From contig NZ_OY780939.1 of assembly GCF_963675975.1 (NCBI RefSeq), positions 3,162,001 to 3,226,000 of the forward strand: 64,000 nucleotides of DNA, read 5' to 3'. The notes beneath the pieces are model-generated. The model saw nothing but the letters and a program-made list of their open reading frames with translations, was not told the origin of the DNA and did no database searches. Below, piece by piece: positions 1 through 8,309 of this stretch; position 1 is the stretch's first letter, and every line of letters starts with the position of its first letter. The translations under genes were made by a program, and so were the position numbers. The stretch is from Halarcobacter sp. (lineage in GTDB: Bacteria; Campylobacterota; Campylobacteria; Campylobacterales; Arcobacteraceae).

Positions 1-2
1 AT

Positions 3-1553
3 CCAAAAAAAAAGAAGCAAAGAAAAGATAAGCAATCAAAAGACTTTCACTATTTTAGAGAGACTTATTTCCCTCACTACTATAGCTTAGAGGGTAAATC
101 AAAGCTTCAAGAGCACCTAGAAGAGTGTTACAAAAGAATTATAGACAAATACAAACCTTACGGGATGAAGTTTGCAATAGCAGCTCCAAGGGGATTTGGT
201 AAATCTACAGATGTATCTATTGTTTTTCCTATCTGGTGTGTGGTAAATGGTTATAAAAACTTCATAACTATTTTTTCAGATGCAATAGAACTAGCAGAGA
301 CTTTAGTAGAGTCTATCAAAGCAGAACTAGAAGAAAATGAAAGATTAAAAGCAGATTTTCCAGAAGCAACAGGTGTTGGACTTGTTTGGAAAATAGGAAA
401 CATAGTCACAAAGAACAATATCAAAATAAGAGCTTATGGATCAGGAAAAAGAGTAAGGGGTGTTAAGCATGGAGTGTTTAGACCTGATTTAGCCATAATA
501 GATGATTTAGAAAATGATACAAATGTAAGAAGTAGAAAACAAAGAGACAAACTAGAAGAGTGGCTAGATGAAGCTATTGATAACTTAGGGTCAGTTGATG
601 ATAGCATGGATATATTATATATAGGAACTATTCTACATAGAGACTCTGTATTGGCTAGAAAACTAAAACTAGAGTTTTGGCATCCTGTAAAATTTAGAGC
701 CTTAGAGTCATATCCTGAGAATATGGATATGTGGGAAGAGTTTTCAAGAATACACAAATATGAAGGTATAGAAGCCTCACATAACTATTATTTAGAACAC
801 AAATCAAAGATGGATGAAGGTGCTGTATTACTTTGGGCAGCTGTAACCTTAGAATCACTTATGAGAAAAAGAGCTCAAAACAATAGAGCCTTTCAAAAAG
901 AGCAACAAAACAACCCAAATAGTGAGAACCAAAAGTTTGACTCAAGCAAATTTAAAAAGATATCACATACCCAAATGCCTAAACTAGATAGAGTCTATGG
1001 CTTTGTAGATGTTAAAGGGGATAGTAGTGATGGAGATTACTTTGCAGTTGTGATTGGTGGAGTTAGTGATGAAACCCAAAAACTTTATATATTTTACTCT
1101 ATGCATAAAAGATTAAAAGGTCGTGCAGCAGTTTTAAAAATGCTTGAGATAGTAAAAAGTATAAAAATAAACCTTTTAGGTGGGGATAAAAATGGAGGCT
1201 TTCACTTCTATAGAGACTGGTTTAAAAGTGAAGCATGGCTAAAAGGTATAAAAATACCTCAATTAAAATTTACCCATCATACTGATAATAAAGAAGATCG
1301 TATGGGTGAAATGGAGTTTCCTATAAATGATGAAGATGTAATCTTTGTAGGAGAGCATCAAGAACTTTGGAATGAAATGGATGACTTCCCAGAATCAGAC
1401 TTTGATGACCTACACGATGCTTTTACAGGTGTATATGATCTAAGTAAAATCAAAAAACTAAAAAAAGGTTCAAACAAAAGAACAAACGTAAGAGGCAATA
1501 ATAGAAGGCACCAAAGACCTAAAAGAAACACTACAAGAAGAGGTAGAAGATGA
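3..1553 (+). CDS. phage terminase large subunit, partial at 5' end
   Basis: This is the ATPase and nuclease motor that packages phage DNA into proheads. The reading frame is open back to the window edge, so the gene begins upstream. The first in-frame ATG at 165 is too late, since it leaves only six residues before the Walker A-like motif APRGFGKST. Walker B-like residues are in LAIIDDLEND, and a probable RNase H-like nuclease begins with FVDVKGDSSDGDYFAV. The C-terminus is a basic K/R/N-rich tail. It overlaps the portal gene by 4 nt, the usual terminase-portal arrangement in Mu-like late operons. Confidence 0.9.
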   Translation, partial: PKKKKQRKDKQSKDFHYFRETYFPHYYSLEGKSKLQEHLEECYKRIIDKYKPYGMKFAIAAPRGFGKSTDVSIVFPIWCVVNGYKNFITIFSDAIELAETLVESIKAELEENERLKADFPEATGVGLVWKIGNIVTKNNIKIRAYGSGKRVRGVKHGVFRPDLAIIDDLENDTNVRSRKQRDKLEEWLDEAIDNLGSVDDSMDILYIGTILHRDSVLARKLKLEFWHPVKFRALESYPENMDMWEEFSRIHKYEGIEASHNYYLEHKSKMDEGAVLLWAAVTLESLMRKRAQNNRAFQKEQQNNPNSENQKFDSSKFKKISHTQMPKLDRVYGFVDVKGDSSDGDYFAVVIGGVSDETQKLYIFYSMHKRLKGRAAVLKMLEIVKSIKINLLGGDKNGGFHFYRDWFKSEAWLKGIKIPQLKFTHHTDNKEDRMGEMEFPINDEDVIFVGEHQELWNEMDDFPESDFDDLHDAFTGVYDLSKIKKLKKGSNKRTNVRGNNRRHQRPKRNTTRRGRR

Positions 1554-2944
1554 TAGTTGATAAAAATGGCAAACCAATATCTGCAAGTAAAAACGAAGTA
1601 AAAAATGACAAAAGAACAAACTTCAAATTTAGCTCAAAAGTTAAATCTCTAGTAGATTCACTAATAGAGCTTCCAGTTCAAAGTTCATGGCTAAATCAAT
1701 ATGAAATAGATAAGATAAATAGAGACTCAACAGTTATTGCTGCAAAAGCAAGAAGAAAATCTGCAACCCTAAAAAAAGAGATTTTGATAACTTGTGATGA
1801 TGATATAATAAAAGAGAATCTAGAAGAGACCTTCAACTACGATGTTATAAACTCAATACTGGATATCCCTTTTCAAGGCTTTGGAGTATTTGAGTTAGTT
1901 TGGAAAGAGAAAGATGGTATCTATTATCCAGAACTAATTGAGAGATACTATAGAGAGTTCTTACTAAAAGATAGAGTTTTAAAATATGCACCATATGGAA
2001 TACCACAAGATATCCCAATATATAAAGCAGTACATGGAGTATATGAAGCAAAACCAGATAAACCATATGGACAACCTTTATACAATCCATTATTTTGGTT
2101 AATAGAGTTTAAAAACGCTTCGATGGAATTTTGGGTAGAACTATTAGAAAGATTTGGTACACCTTGGGTTATTGCTAAAACAGAAGGCAACAAAGATGAA
2201 CTAGCAGATGAGATTTATAATATGCTAGGTGGGGATGGTGCAACCATTGATATAGATGATGAGATTGATTTAAAAACAGCTGAGAAATCAGGAAACTTCA
2301 AAGAGCTTATTGAGTATATAGATGACCAAATAAGAGAACTACTAACTGGAGGAAATCTTACAGGAAATGTAAAAGGTGGTTCACACGCTGCAGCTAATGT
2401 ACACAATGAGATTAGAGAAGATTTAGCTAGAGCTGATGAAAACATTGTAAATAAAGTCATCAGACAAGTTGTAAAACTATTTAAAGAAGGAAACTATCTA
2501 AACGATGATATCCAAGCAAAATTAAAAGATAAAGATGATCCAAACAAAGAGTTAGTTGATAGAGACAAAGTTATAGCTGATATGGGATATAGACCTAAAA
2601 AAGAGTATATAGAAAAAACCTATAACATAGAAGTAGAAGATGCAGCACCACCTCAAGAACAAGCTATGATACAAAACCATAAGATGAGTTTTAGTAAAGC
2701 TTTACCTCAAGATGAGTTAGACTATCAAACTCAAAATATAGATACCTCAAATCCACTAACATTTCAAAAGCAAATTTTAGAAATAGTTGAAAATAGTAGG
2801 TCTTATGATGAAGTGCAAAAGAAACTTTTAAGTTTATCAAAGAACATAAATACAAATGATCTATATGACAACCTAGTAAAGTATATGACAAACTCAAGCA
2901 TACAAGGTGTAGCTGAGATAGAGGATGAGAACCCAAATGGTTAG
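1550..2944 (+). CDS. Mu gp29-type phage portal protein (DUF935)
   Basis: This is the portal ring subunit of the phage head, the channel through which DNA is packaged and ejected. At 464 residues it has typical length. DUF935-like signatures include RDSTVIAAKARRKSATL near residues 60-76 and the GGNLTGNVKGGSHAAANVH segment in the second half. It starts in a 4-nt overlap with the terminase gene and overlaps the following head gene by 20 nt, so the three genes look translationally coupled. Family assignment is by motif recall, not by a database search. Confidence 0.88.
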   Translation: MIVDKNGKPISASKNEVKNDKRTNFKFSSKVKSLVDSLIELPVQSSWLNQYEIDKINRDSTVIAAKARRKSATLKKEILITCDDDIIKENLEETFNYDVINSILDIPFQGFGVFELVWKEKDGIYYPELIERYYREFLLKDRVLKYAPYGIPQDIPIYKAVHGVYEAKPDKPYGQPLYNPLFWLIEFKNASMEFWVELLERFGTPWVIAKTEGNKDELADEIYNMLGGDGATIDIDDEIDLKTAEKSGNFKELIEYIDDQIRELLTGGNLTGNVKGGSHAAANVHNEIREDLARADENIVNKVIRQVVKLFKEGNYLNDDIQAKLKDKDDPNKELVDRDKVIADMGYRPKKEYIEKTYNIEVEDAAPPQEQAMIQNHKMSFSKALPQDELDYQTQNIDTSNPLTFQKQILEIVENSRSYDEVQKKLLSLSKNINTNDLYDNLVKYMTNSSIQGVAEIEDENPNG

Positions 2945-4190
2945 ATTTGATTTTAATCTAGAACCAAAAGAGGCTGTTGAGTACCTAAAAAACAAAGGGT
3001 ATAAACTAAGCTTTGATTATACAGATGTTAGCAAAGAGGCACACCACAAAGCTTTTACAGTAGCTAAAATGACAAGTTTAGATTTATTAACAGATGTACA
3101 CCAAGCACTTTTAAAAGCTATGAAAAATGGTACAGGTTTCGATGAGTTTCAAAAAAACATCCAACCAACCTTAGAAAAAAAAGGTTGGTGGGGATTAAAA
3201 GATATAGTTAATCCTAGTACAGGAGAGGTCAAAACTATAAATATAGGTTCAAGTAGACTAAGAACCATCTATGAAACTAACATGAGAACTGCTTACAATG
3301 TAGCTAGAGAGCAACAAATGGATAAGTTACCTTTGTCTGTTTATAGAAGATATGTTTCAGCCTTATTAGAAAATACTAGAGATTCACATAGAGCTTTACA
3401 TGGAATCATAAAACATAAAGATGATGAGTTCTGGGTTCTAAACTCACCACCAAATGATTTTAACTGCAAGTGTAGAAAACAAGCTGTTAGTAAAAGGGAA
3501 ATGAAAAAGCAAGGCTGGAGCATAACAGAAGGTAAACTAGAGGATATCGCTTCAGATGAATTTGCATACGATATAGCAGAACATAAATATAAACTTGACA
3601 ATCTATACTTCCAAAAGGTACAAGCCTTAAGATGTCAGCAAAAAGCTTTTGCAAAAAACAAAAAGGTTTTATGCCCTTTTGAGGAGACTATAAAAGAAAA
3701 TTATAAAAGTGATATGCTAAGTTTAAGACCTAGCAAACAAGAGTGGGATAAATTTGTAGATGATAGTTTAGATAAAAGTATTAAAAACCACCAATCCGTA
3801 TATTTGGGTTTTTTAACGATGGTTAAAGGTTTAGAAAAATACTTAGATAAGACCCCTCCAAAAAGTGATTTAATACTTGCTGATACAGGAACTATAAGAA
3901 ATCTAAGAGCAAAGGGTGCAGATAACTCTAATGCACAAAATCCTAAAAATGTTTTAACAATAGATCAAATAAAAGAACTACACACTAAGATACATATTCC
4001 AGATGAGATTTATGATGATGGAGATATATTATTAATTTATGATATAGATAAAGGGAAAAGCAAATTAGTAATAAAAATTGATTATGAGTCGAAAAAATAT
4101 ATTTATAATGATATTTATTCAGGTCAAGTTTATGATGATGTTGGAAGTCTTAAATACAACGTTTTAAAAGATGCAAAAAAGATAAAATAG
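2925..4190 (+). CDS. Mu F-like minor head protein with probable C-terminal PBECR-type nuclease domain
   Basis: The N-terminal 230 residues form a Mu F / SPP1 gp7 head morphogenesis domain, with the diagnostic HRALHG, WVLNSPPNDFNCKCR segment near residues 160-190. Residues from about 255 to the end look like a separate alpha/beta domain of the PBECR class (phage-encoded Barnase/EndoU/ColicinE5/RelE-like nuclease), ending DIYSGQVYDDVGSLKYNVLKDAKKIK in pieces. Such domains are often fused to phage head proteins and may be injected with DNA. An alternative start at 2937 is possible, because GAGG lies immediately before the 2925 ATG, which is too close for good spacing. The nuclease assignment is inference. 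Confidence 0.8.
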   Translation: MRTQMVRFDFNLEPKEAVEYLKNKGYKLSFDYTDVSKEAHHKAFTVAKMTSLDLLTDVHQALLKAMKNGTGFDEFQKNIQPTLEKKGWWGLKDIVNPSTGEVKTINIGSSRLRTIYETNMRTAYNVAREQQMDKLPLSVYRRYVSALLENTRDSHRALHGIIKHKDDEFWVLNSPPNDFNCKCRKQAVSKREMKKQGWSITEGKLEDIASDEFAYDIAEHKYKLDNLYFQKVQALRCQQKAFAKNKKVLCPFEETIKENYKSDMLSLRPSKQEWDKFVDDSLDKSIKNHQSVYLGFLTMVKGLEKYLDKTPPKSDLILADTGTIRNLRAKGADNSNAQNPKNVLTIDQIKELHTKIHIPDEIYDDGDILLIYDIDKGKSKLVIKIDYESKKYIYNDIYSGQVYDDVGSLKYNVLKDAKKIK

Positions 4191-4285
4191 GCAAGTAGCC
4201 GGGAATCGAACCCGGGACCCGATGTGATTTACACCCGAAAATGTAAATCCTCACCCGTTCTACCGCTGAAACTTACTTACTTGCC
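4190..4285 (-). tRNA. tRNA-like RNA gene or pseudogene, isotype not assignable
   Basis: Read on the minus strand, this 96-nt sequence has a perfect 8-bp acceptor stem (GGCAAGTA/TACTTGCC, extendable to 10 bp), a D-arm-like GTTTCAGCGGTAGAAC and a canonical T arm CCGGG-TTCGATT-CCCGG. The centre is not canonical. It can form one long bulged hairpin (TTTACA/TGTAAA with GTGA/TCAC outside), or a weak anticodon arm plus a class II variable arm GGTGT/ACATC. No confident anticodon can be read and CCA is not encoded. It lies antisense in the only sizeable gap of the late operon, overlapping the stop codon of the head gene. Confidence 0.5.
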
Positions 4286-4323
4286 TACTTTTATATAAAA
4301 ATTATAACATATTAGGAGATATT

Positions 4324-4797
4324 ATGCAAATAAACACTACAGGACTTGACGACCTACAAGCAAAACTTATCAACATACAAGAAAAGATTGAGAACACACA
4401 GCCACTTATGGGTGAGTTGTCAAATCATCTTGAAAATATAGTTTTAAATAGTTTTGAAAAACAGATGTCTCCAGATGGTAAACCTTGGAGTCCTATTAAA
4501 GCAAGAAAAACAGATCCACACCCAGAGAAGATACTGTATTCTTCAGGGAATTTGCAAGGAAGCTTATATTCAAAAGCCACAAAAGATTCAGCTATAGTTG
4601 GACTAAATGCTGTGTCAAATAGTTTTCAATACCCACTAACACATCAATTTGGAACAGATAAAGCAGGAAGAAATAAGAAAGTTACGATAGTAGCACGTCC
4701 ATTTATGCCTGTTGATGCAGAGGGAAAAGTATATGCTGGAGTAGAAGATGAGTTATTAGAGCTAGTAGAAGACTATATTGAAGAGTTTTTGATATAA
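4324..4797 (+). CDS. Mu gpG-type virion morphogenesis / tail completion protein
   Basis: This 157-residue protein matches the phage virion morphogenesis family (Mu gpG, P2 gpS), which acts at the head-tail junction or in tail completion. Visible signatures are SPDGKPWSPIKARK near residues 49-62, LYSSGNLQGSL, the YPLTHQFGTDKAGR segment and ARPFMPVD near the C-terminus. GGAG precedes the ATG (AGGAGATATTATG). It follows the tRNA-like element and belongs to the rightward late operon. Confidence 0.85.
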   Translation: MQINTTGLDDLQAKLINIQEKIENTQPLMGELSNHLENIVLNSFEKQMSPDGKPWSPIKARKTDPHPEKILYSSGNLQGSLYSKATKDSAIVGLNAVSNSFQYPLTHQFGTDKAGRNKKVTIVARPFMPVDAEGKVYAGVEDELLELVEDYIEEFLI

Positions 4798-4818
4798 TCA
4801 AAATAAAAAAGGCTATAC

Positions 4819-5343
4819 ATGGACTCAAGTATTATAAGTGCATTAAGTGGTTTAGGTGGTGCATCTATTGGTGGTTTAGTTTCTTATTGGGTAATGAAAG
4901 AAAACAATAAACATAATTTAGAGATTAAAAACTTAGAGTTTAGGCAAAAGCTACTTGTAGACATAAGTATGATTTCATCAAAGTATTTTTACAAAGTACA
5001 TATTTTATTTAATATTATTGGAATGAAAGAAATTGCTGGAACAAATATAGAATTTATTGATGAAAAGTATAAGTTGCAATTCCATGAAGATAATTTAGTT
5101 TATAATTCAAGAACTGAAGAACTTTTAGAAATAGAATCTAAACTTAATATACTAAATTTAGAAGAGGTATTTAAAATTATAAATACGTATGATGTTAGTA
5201 TTTTAGAATTTAGAAAATTGATTGCTGAAAATAAAATAGCCTTTCCTTTTCCTGATGAGACAGCAACTTTTGTTAAAGATGTAAATAAATTAAAAATCAA
5301 ATATTATGAAGAATTACAAAAAGAACTAAAGAAGTTAAAATAA
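4819..5343 (+). CDS. single-TM hypothetical phage protein
   Basis: I do not recognise this 174-residue protein. It has one hydrophobic N-terminal segment (about residues 5-27, glycine-rich) followed by a charged, helical, probably cytoplasmic domain with coiled-coil character. That architecture recurs in prophage membrane proteins, including exclusion proteins, but no function is shown here. It is the last gene of the rightward late operon. Its stop lies 9 nt inside the convergent mor gene, and a terminator hairpin follows at once. Confidence 0.65.
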   Translation: MDSSIISALSGLGGASIGGLVSYWVMKENNKHNLEIKNLEFRQKLLVDISMISSKYFYKVHILFNIIGMKEIAGTNIEFIDEKYKLQFHEDNLVYNSRTEELLEIESKLNILNLEEVFKIINTYDVSILEFRKLIAENKIAFPFPDETATFVKDVNKLKIKYYEELQKELKKLK

Positions 5344-5613
5344 GCTAGAAGCTTGTCTAGCTTCTTTTGTTATATCCTGAATTTGCCTTTCTGTTAAGTT
5401 ATATTTTTTTGATAATTTTTTTGTTAGACCTATTTCTCCAACACATTTTTTATACTCCTTTAAAATTTCTTCATTTCTAAGAGTTGTTTTATAAGAAGGT
5501 ATATAGTAAGTAGTGCCACCAAACTCTTTGATTACAGCTTCTAAATCAGTATCATCTTTTTTTATAAACTTAAAAAACTCTTCAAATAAGTCAAGATTAG
5601 TAATTGCAGACAC
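5335..5613 (-). CDS. mor: Mor/C-family activator of middle or late phage transcription
   Basis: The protein (92 residues) has the Mor-family core: GGTTYYIPS (about residues 31-39), an RNEEILKEYKKC helix and the C-terminal helix-turn-helix around LTKKLSKKYNLTERQIQDI. In phage Mu, Mor and C bind DNA and recruit RNA polymerase to middle and late promoters. The start is GTG, preceded by a good AGGGG at suitable spacing. It is the last gene of the leftward early operon, as expected for an activator linking early to late expression. Confidence 0.85.
   Translation of the reverse strand: MSAITNLDLFEEFFKFIKKDDTDLEAVIKEFGGTTYYIPSYKTTLRNEEILKEYKKCVGEIGLTKKLSKKYNLTERQIQDITKEARQASSLF
5342..5368 (+). terminator. 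late-operon terminator inside the mor 3' end
   Basis: AAGCTAGA and TCTAGCTT form an 8-bp stem with a 6-nt loop, followed by CTTTTGTT on the plus strand. It starts at the stop codon of the last late gene and is embedded in the coding end of the convergent mor gene. Confidence 0.65.
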
Positions 5614-5809
5614 TTCTATCCCCTTTCATTTCTTTTTTGAAAGTATATCAAATTTAATTGCAATATGCAAGATAATATTATTTTATATTTCAATAAGTCA
5701 TTAATTTATAATAGTATTACATTTTGTGATTAATTAGGCTATAAGAAGATTTATAGCCTTTGCTTGTGAATTAAGCGTGTAGATTTTTTATAGGATTATT
5801 TATTTAAAG

Positions 5810-6025
5810 TTATTTCCAAATAACATCATAGCCAAGGCTTTTCAACTTATCTTGTAAATAATTAATATCTTTAATTAAAAGTTTCCTATCCTCTCTTAGA
5901 TTTTTTAACTCTTCTTGTTGTTTTAATATAATTATTAAAGCATTTATAGACGTTACCAAAGCAATAAAAATGCAAGAAGAAAGTAGTACATGACCAAAAT
6001 TTTTAATTAAGCATTTATTTAACAT
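5810..6025 (-). CDS. small membrane protein with coiled coil, possible lysis accessory
   Basis: The 71-residue product has one N-terminal transmembrane helix (about residues 10-33) followed by a charged coiled coil (KQQEELKNLREDRKLLIKD). That layout fits an inner-membrane spanin-like or holin-accessory protein, but there is no specific family signature. It sits between gemA and mor, separated from mor by a 196-base gap in which I see no gene. Confidence 0.55.
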   Translation of the reverse strand: MLNKCLIKNFGHVLLSSCIFIALVTSINALIIILKQQEELKNLREDRKLLIKDINYLQDKLKSLGYDVIWK

Positions 6026-6034
6026 ATTTATTCC

Positions 6035-6445
6035 TTATCCCATATATTCTAAAGCTAAAATAATACTTTGAGCTTCATCTGTTTTAAAAGCATCTATCCT
6101 AGAAGCTTTATATCCAGCTATCTTACAAGCTAGTTTCATCAAAGCCTCTTCACTCTTGTCTCTAGCTTTTTCTTTCCATAAAACTCTTATCTTCTTTTTT
6201 TGTGCATCAGTTATTAAAGTTACTCTATCTTTATCACGTTTTAGCATAGGTATATCACTTACTTTTCTATAGCAAAAATCTAACAAAAGTTTTAGCTGGT
6301 CTATACTCATATCTTTTAAACTTTCAGCTGCAAATCTGCTTTGCATAAACTCTTTTCTCTCATCTTCATTATTAAATACATTACCTTTATTTATCTGTAT
6401 TTTAGTGATTAGATTTTGTTTGTATTCTTTCTGTTTTGGTGTCAT
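6035..6445 (-). CDS. gemA: GemA regulatory protein (Mu gp16, DUF1018)
   Basis: The product has the DUF1018 layout: an N-terminal KQKEYKQNLITKIQINKG helix, a conserved EFMQSRFAAESLKDMSIDQLKLLLDFC-like core (shown here only as a description) and a C-terminal region with KKIRVLWKEKARDK. GemA-type proteins modulate host gene expression and DNA topology in Mu. The ATG at 6445 is preferred over an in-frame start 51 nt upstream because AAAGGACT precedes it at proper spacing. The longer form would translate a T/G-rich repeat. Confidence 0.85.
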   Translation of the reverse strand: MTPKQKEYKQNLITKIQINKGNVFNNEDERKEFMQSRFAAESLKDMSIDQLKLLLDFCYRKVSDIPMLKRDKDRVTLITDAQKKKIRVLWKEKARDKSEEALMKLACKIAGYKASRIDAFKTDEAQSIILALEYMG

Positions 6446-6461
6446 AATAGTCCTTTTAAGA

Positions 6462-6541
6462 TTTGTTGTAACCTTTACAACTGTTACAACTCCCACCCTT
6501 TAGGGCTTTATTTGTGGTTGTTGTAGTGGTTGTAGTGGTTT
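6462..6541. repeat. cluster of GTTGTA repeats between helicase-like gene and gemA
   Basis: About 80 bases hold several copies of GTTGTA in both orientations: GTTGTAACC, TTACAACTGTTACAAC, then GTTGTTGTAGTGGTTGTAGTGG. It also contains TAGGGCT. Similar GTTGTA and TAGGGCT words recur near the prophage right end (17470-17720). It may be a protein-binding cluster such as a transposase or enhancer site. No function is proven. Confidence 0.45.
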
Positions 6542-7455
6542 CAAGATATTAATTTATAAGTTACAGGTCTACCTTTTTTCTCTTGGTGTTTAGACCAAAA
6601 CTTATCCACATATTTTTCAAGTGTATCTCTTGCAGTTTTATCTGTTTTTTCATGTCCTACTGCTTTGAGTAATTCAGTTTGCATCATTCCATCTTTTGCT
6701 TTTTCAAGAACAGATTTTGTTTTTCTTACAAACTCTTCCTCGTAGGTTGACATAGTAGAATACACTTCATCAAGCTTTTCAAGTTTCAAAGATTTTGTAT
6801 TTACAGACAATCCAACATCTTTTACTAAACTTCTTGCATGGGTTACTGTTAGCATAAAGTGAAGATTATTTTTATCTCTTGCTTTTTGTACAAGCTCATA
6901 TACATTGTCAGGAGAGTTTATAAACACTTGAACCCCTGATATGGTAGAACCTGACTTTGTAGCATGATGCATGATAATAATAGTAGCTCCTGCATCTCTC
7001 ATCTTCATAACTATCTTCATGAACTCTTCAGATTGACTCTTTGAGTCAGTATCCACATAGTCTTTTGTAGTCTCAAGAAAAAAAACTATTCCCTCAAAGT
7101 TTCCTACAGTAGCCTCTTTCGATATCTCTCTTAAATGCTCCATTGGAGTACATCTAAGCTTTGAGTTACTCACATATTCTATTTTAGGATTTGTTATAAG
7201 AGTTTGGTTTACAGCTCTATCTTTCAGAGTATTTAAAGAGTTATCCATATCAAGATATATTACCTCTTTAACAGACTCATGTTTTGCAATAGTAGTTGAT
7301 AGCCCATATCCCAGCCAAGTCTTACCTTGCTTTGGTGGAGAGTAAATCAATGTCACAGAATTAGAATATAAAAAATCATCTATAAAAGCTACATTCTCAT
7401 CCATATTAAAATCATCAGGAGATAAAACCACCCCATCTAAAAAATTAAAACTCAT
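6541..7455 (-). CDS. RecA/RepA-fold ATPase (replicative helicase-like)
   Basis: The product (304 residues) is a RecA-fold ATPase of the AAA_25/RepA type. Walker A is SPPKQGKTW (about residues 38-46), a conserved VIYLDMDN strand follows, and ATIIIMHHATKSGS is the typical switch or sensor histidine segment. Residues 235 onward form a winged-helix-like tail. Such proteins serve as hexameric helicases or loaders in phage and plasmid replication. It overlaps the upstream gene by 4 nt. A helicase-like ATPase is unusual for classic Mu, which relies on host replication proteins. Confidence 0.75.
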   Translation of the reverse strand: MSFNFLDGVVLSPDDFNMDENVAFIDDFLYSNSVTLIYSPPKQGKTWLGYGLSTTIAKHESVKEVIYLDMDNSLNTLKDRAVNQTLITNPKIEYVSNSKLRCTPMEHLREISKEATVGNFEGIVFFLETTKDYVDTDSKSQSEEFMKIVMKMRDAGATIIIMHHATKSGSTISGVQVFINSPDNVYELVQKARDKNNLHFMLTVTHARSLVKDVGLSVNTKSLKLEKLDEVYSTMSTYEEEFVRKTKSVLEKAKDGMMQTELLKAVGHEKTDKTARDTLEKYVDKFWSKHQEKKGRPVTYKLIS

Positions 7456-7763
7456 CTATTACCTCCATATCTAGCCTTAACTGTATTCAAGTTATCTTCA
7501 AGTTGCTTTTTTATTGTTTGTGCCTTTACAGGCTCTTTAGTTTCAAGCATCTCAATCATTTCATCAAAGGGATGCTTTCTCTTTAGTTCTACAAATAAGA
7601 CTTTTAGAAGCCATTTATTTAACAGCTCTTGATTGTCTGTTTTTAGCTGCTTTAAAAAGTAGTCATAGAACTGTGGAAACTCATCAAAACTACTTATATG
7701 TGCAACCATCCTCTGATATGCTTCATCCATTTTATTATCACCTGTCTGTGGGGTTAATTCCAT
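7452..7763 (-). CDS. hypothetical phage early protein
   Basis: This 103-residue, mostly helical, charged protein matches no family I recognise. It is placed by tight overlaps, 4 nt with the helicase-like gene and a TAATG overlap with the upstream gene. The coupling with the ATPase suggests a possible partner role, but this is inference only. Confidence 0.65.
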   Translation of the reverse strand: MELTPQTGDNKMDEAYQRMVAHISSFDEFPQFYDYFLKQLKTDNQELLNKWLLKVLFVELKRKHPFDEMIEMLETKEPVKAQTIKKQLEDNLNTVKARYGGNR

Positions 7764-8044
7764 TATCTATATCCTATATATTCAGGTTCTACAACCTCCA
7801 GTTTGTCAGTATCAATTAAAATCATTAATATTGTTTCAGGCTTAAAATTGTCAGCACTCATTGCTTCCTCTCCATAATCTACATGAATACTATGAACAGG
7901 AGCCATAGTATTTTTACAGTTTTCTCCATTTTTGGCTTCGTGGAATACATATTCTACTTTCTGTAAATCTCTATGTTTAAAATCAAATATTAAATCACCT
8001 GACTTTAAAAACTTTGCAGGAATTTCAATTAATTGTTTCATCAT
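7763..8044 (-). CDS. hypothetical phage early protein
   Basis: No family is recognised. The ATG at 8044 is chosen because it overlaps the upstream stop as ATGA, with GGGTGG just before. The longer in-frame start at 8074 would overlap the neighbour by 34 nt. The protein is about 93 residues and rich in beta-strand pattern (SGDLIFDFKHRDLQKVEYVF), resembling a small SH3-like or OB-like fold only in general character. Confidence 0.6.
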   Translation of the reverse strand: MMKQLIEIPAKFLKSGDLIFDFKHRDLQKVEYVFHEAKNGENCKNTMAPVHSIHVDYGEEAMSADNFKPETILMILIDTDKLEVVEPEYIGYR

Positions 8045-8256
8045 CCACCCTTTACTATTCCACATTTTTTGCATTCAAACACAGCTCCAGCATAAACAGC
8101 TATAAGCTCAAAATCATGTTCACAGTTAGACTGTAGCTCTTTGATTCTTTCATATTTTTCAGCATTATCTGCATTGAGCTTATCTATCCTCTTGCAATTG
8201 TCAGCTATATACGCTTCCATTGCTTCTATATCTTCTTTTGTTGTATCTCCAAACAT
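8041..8256 (-). CDS. small coiled-coil protein with C-terminal zinc ribbon
   Basis: The 71-residue product has an N-terminal coiled coil (MEAYIADNCKRIDKLNADN) and a C-terminal CEHDF...FECKKCG motif, with C and H spaced as in a small zinc ribbon. It is probably a nucleic-acid-binding accessory protein, but its role is unknown. It is coupled by ATGA overlap to the next gene. Confidence 0.6.
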   Translation of the reverse strand: MFGDTTKEDIEAMEAYIADNCKRIDKLNADNAEKYERIKELQSNCEHDFELIAVYAGAVFECKKCGIVKGG

Positions 8257-8309
8257 TAATTACCTTTCAACTAATCTCAATAGAACAGCTAAACAGCTGC
8301 TCTATGAAA

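Noticed and set aside
4188-4287. Plus-strand hairpin as a terminator of the late operon
   Set aside because: No T-run follows, and the minus strand has D- and T-arm consensus, so a tRNA-like origin is better.
6446-6496. Upstream start for gemA
   Set aside because: It would translate the GTTGTA repeat and has no ribosome site, whereas 6445 has AAAGGACT.
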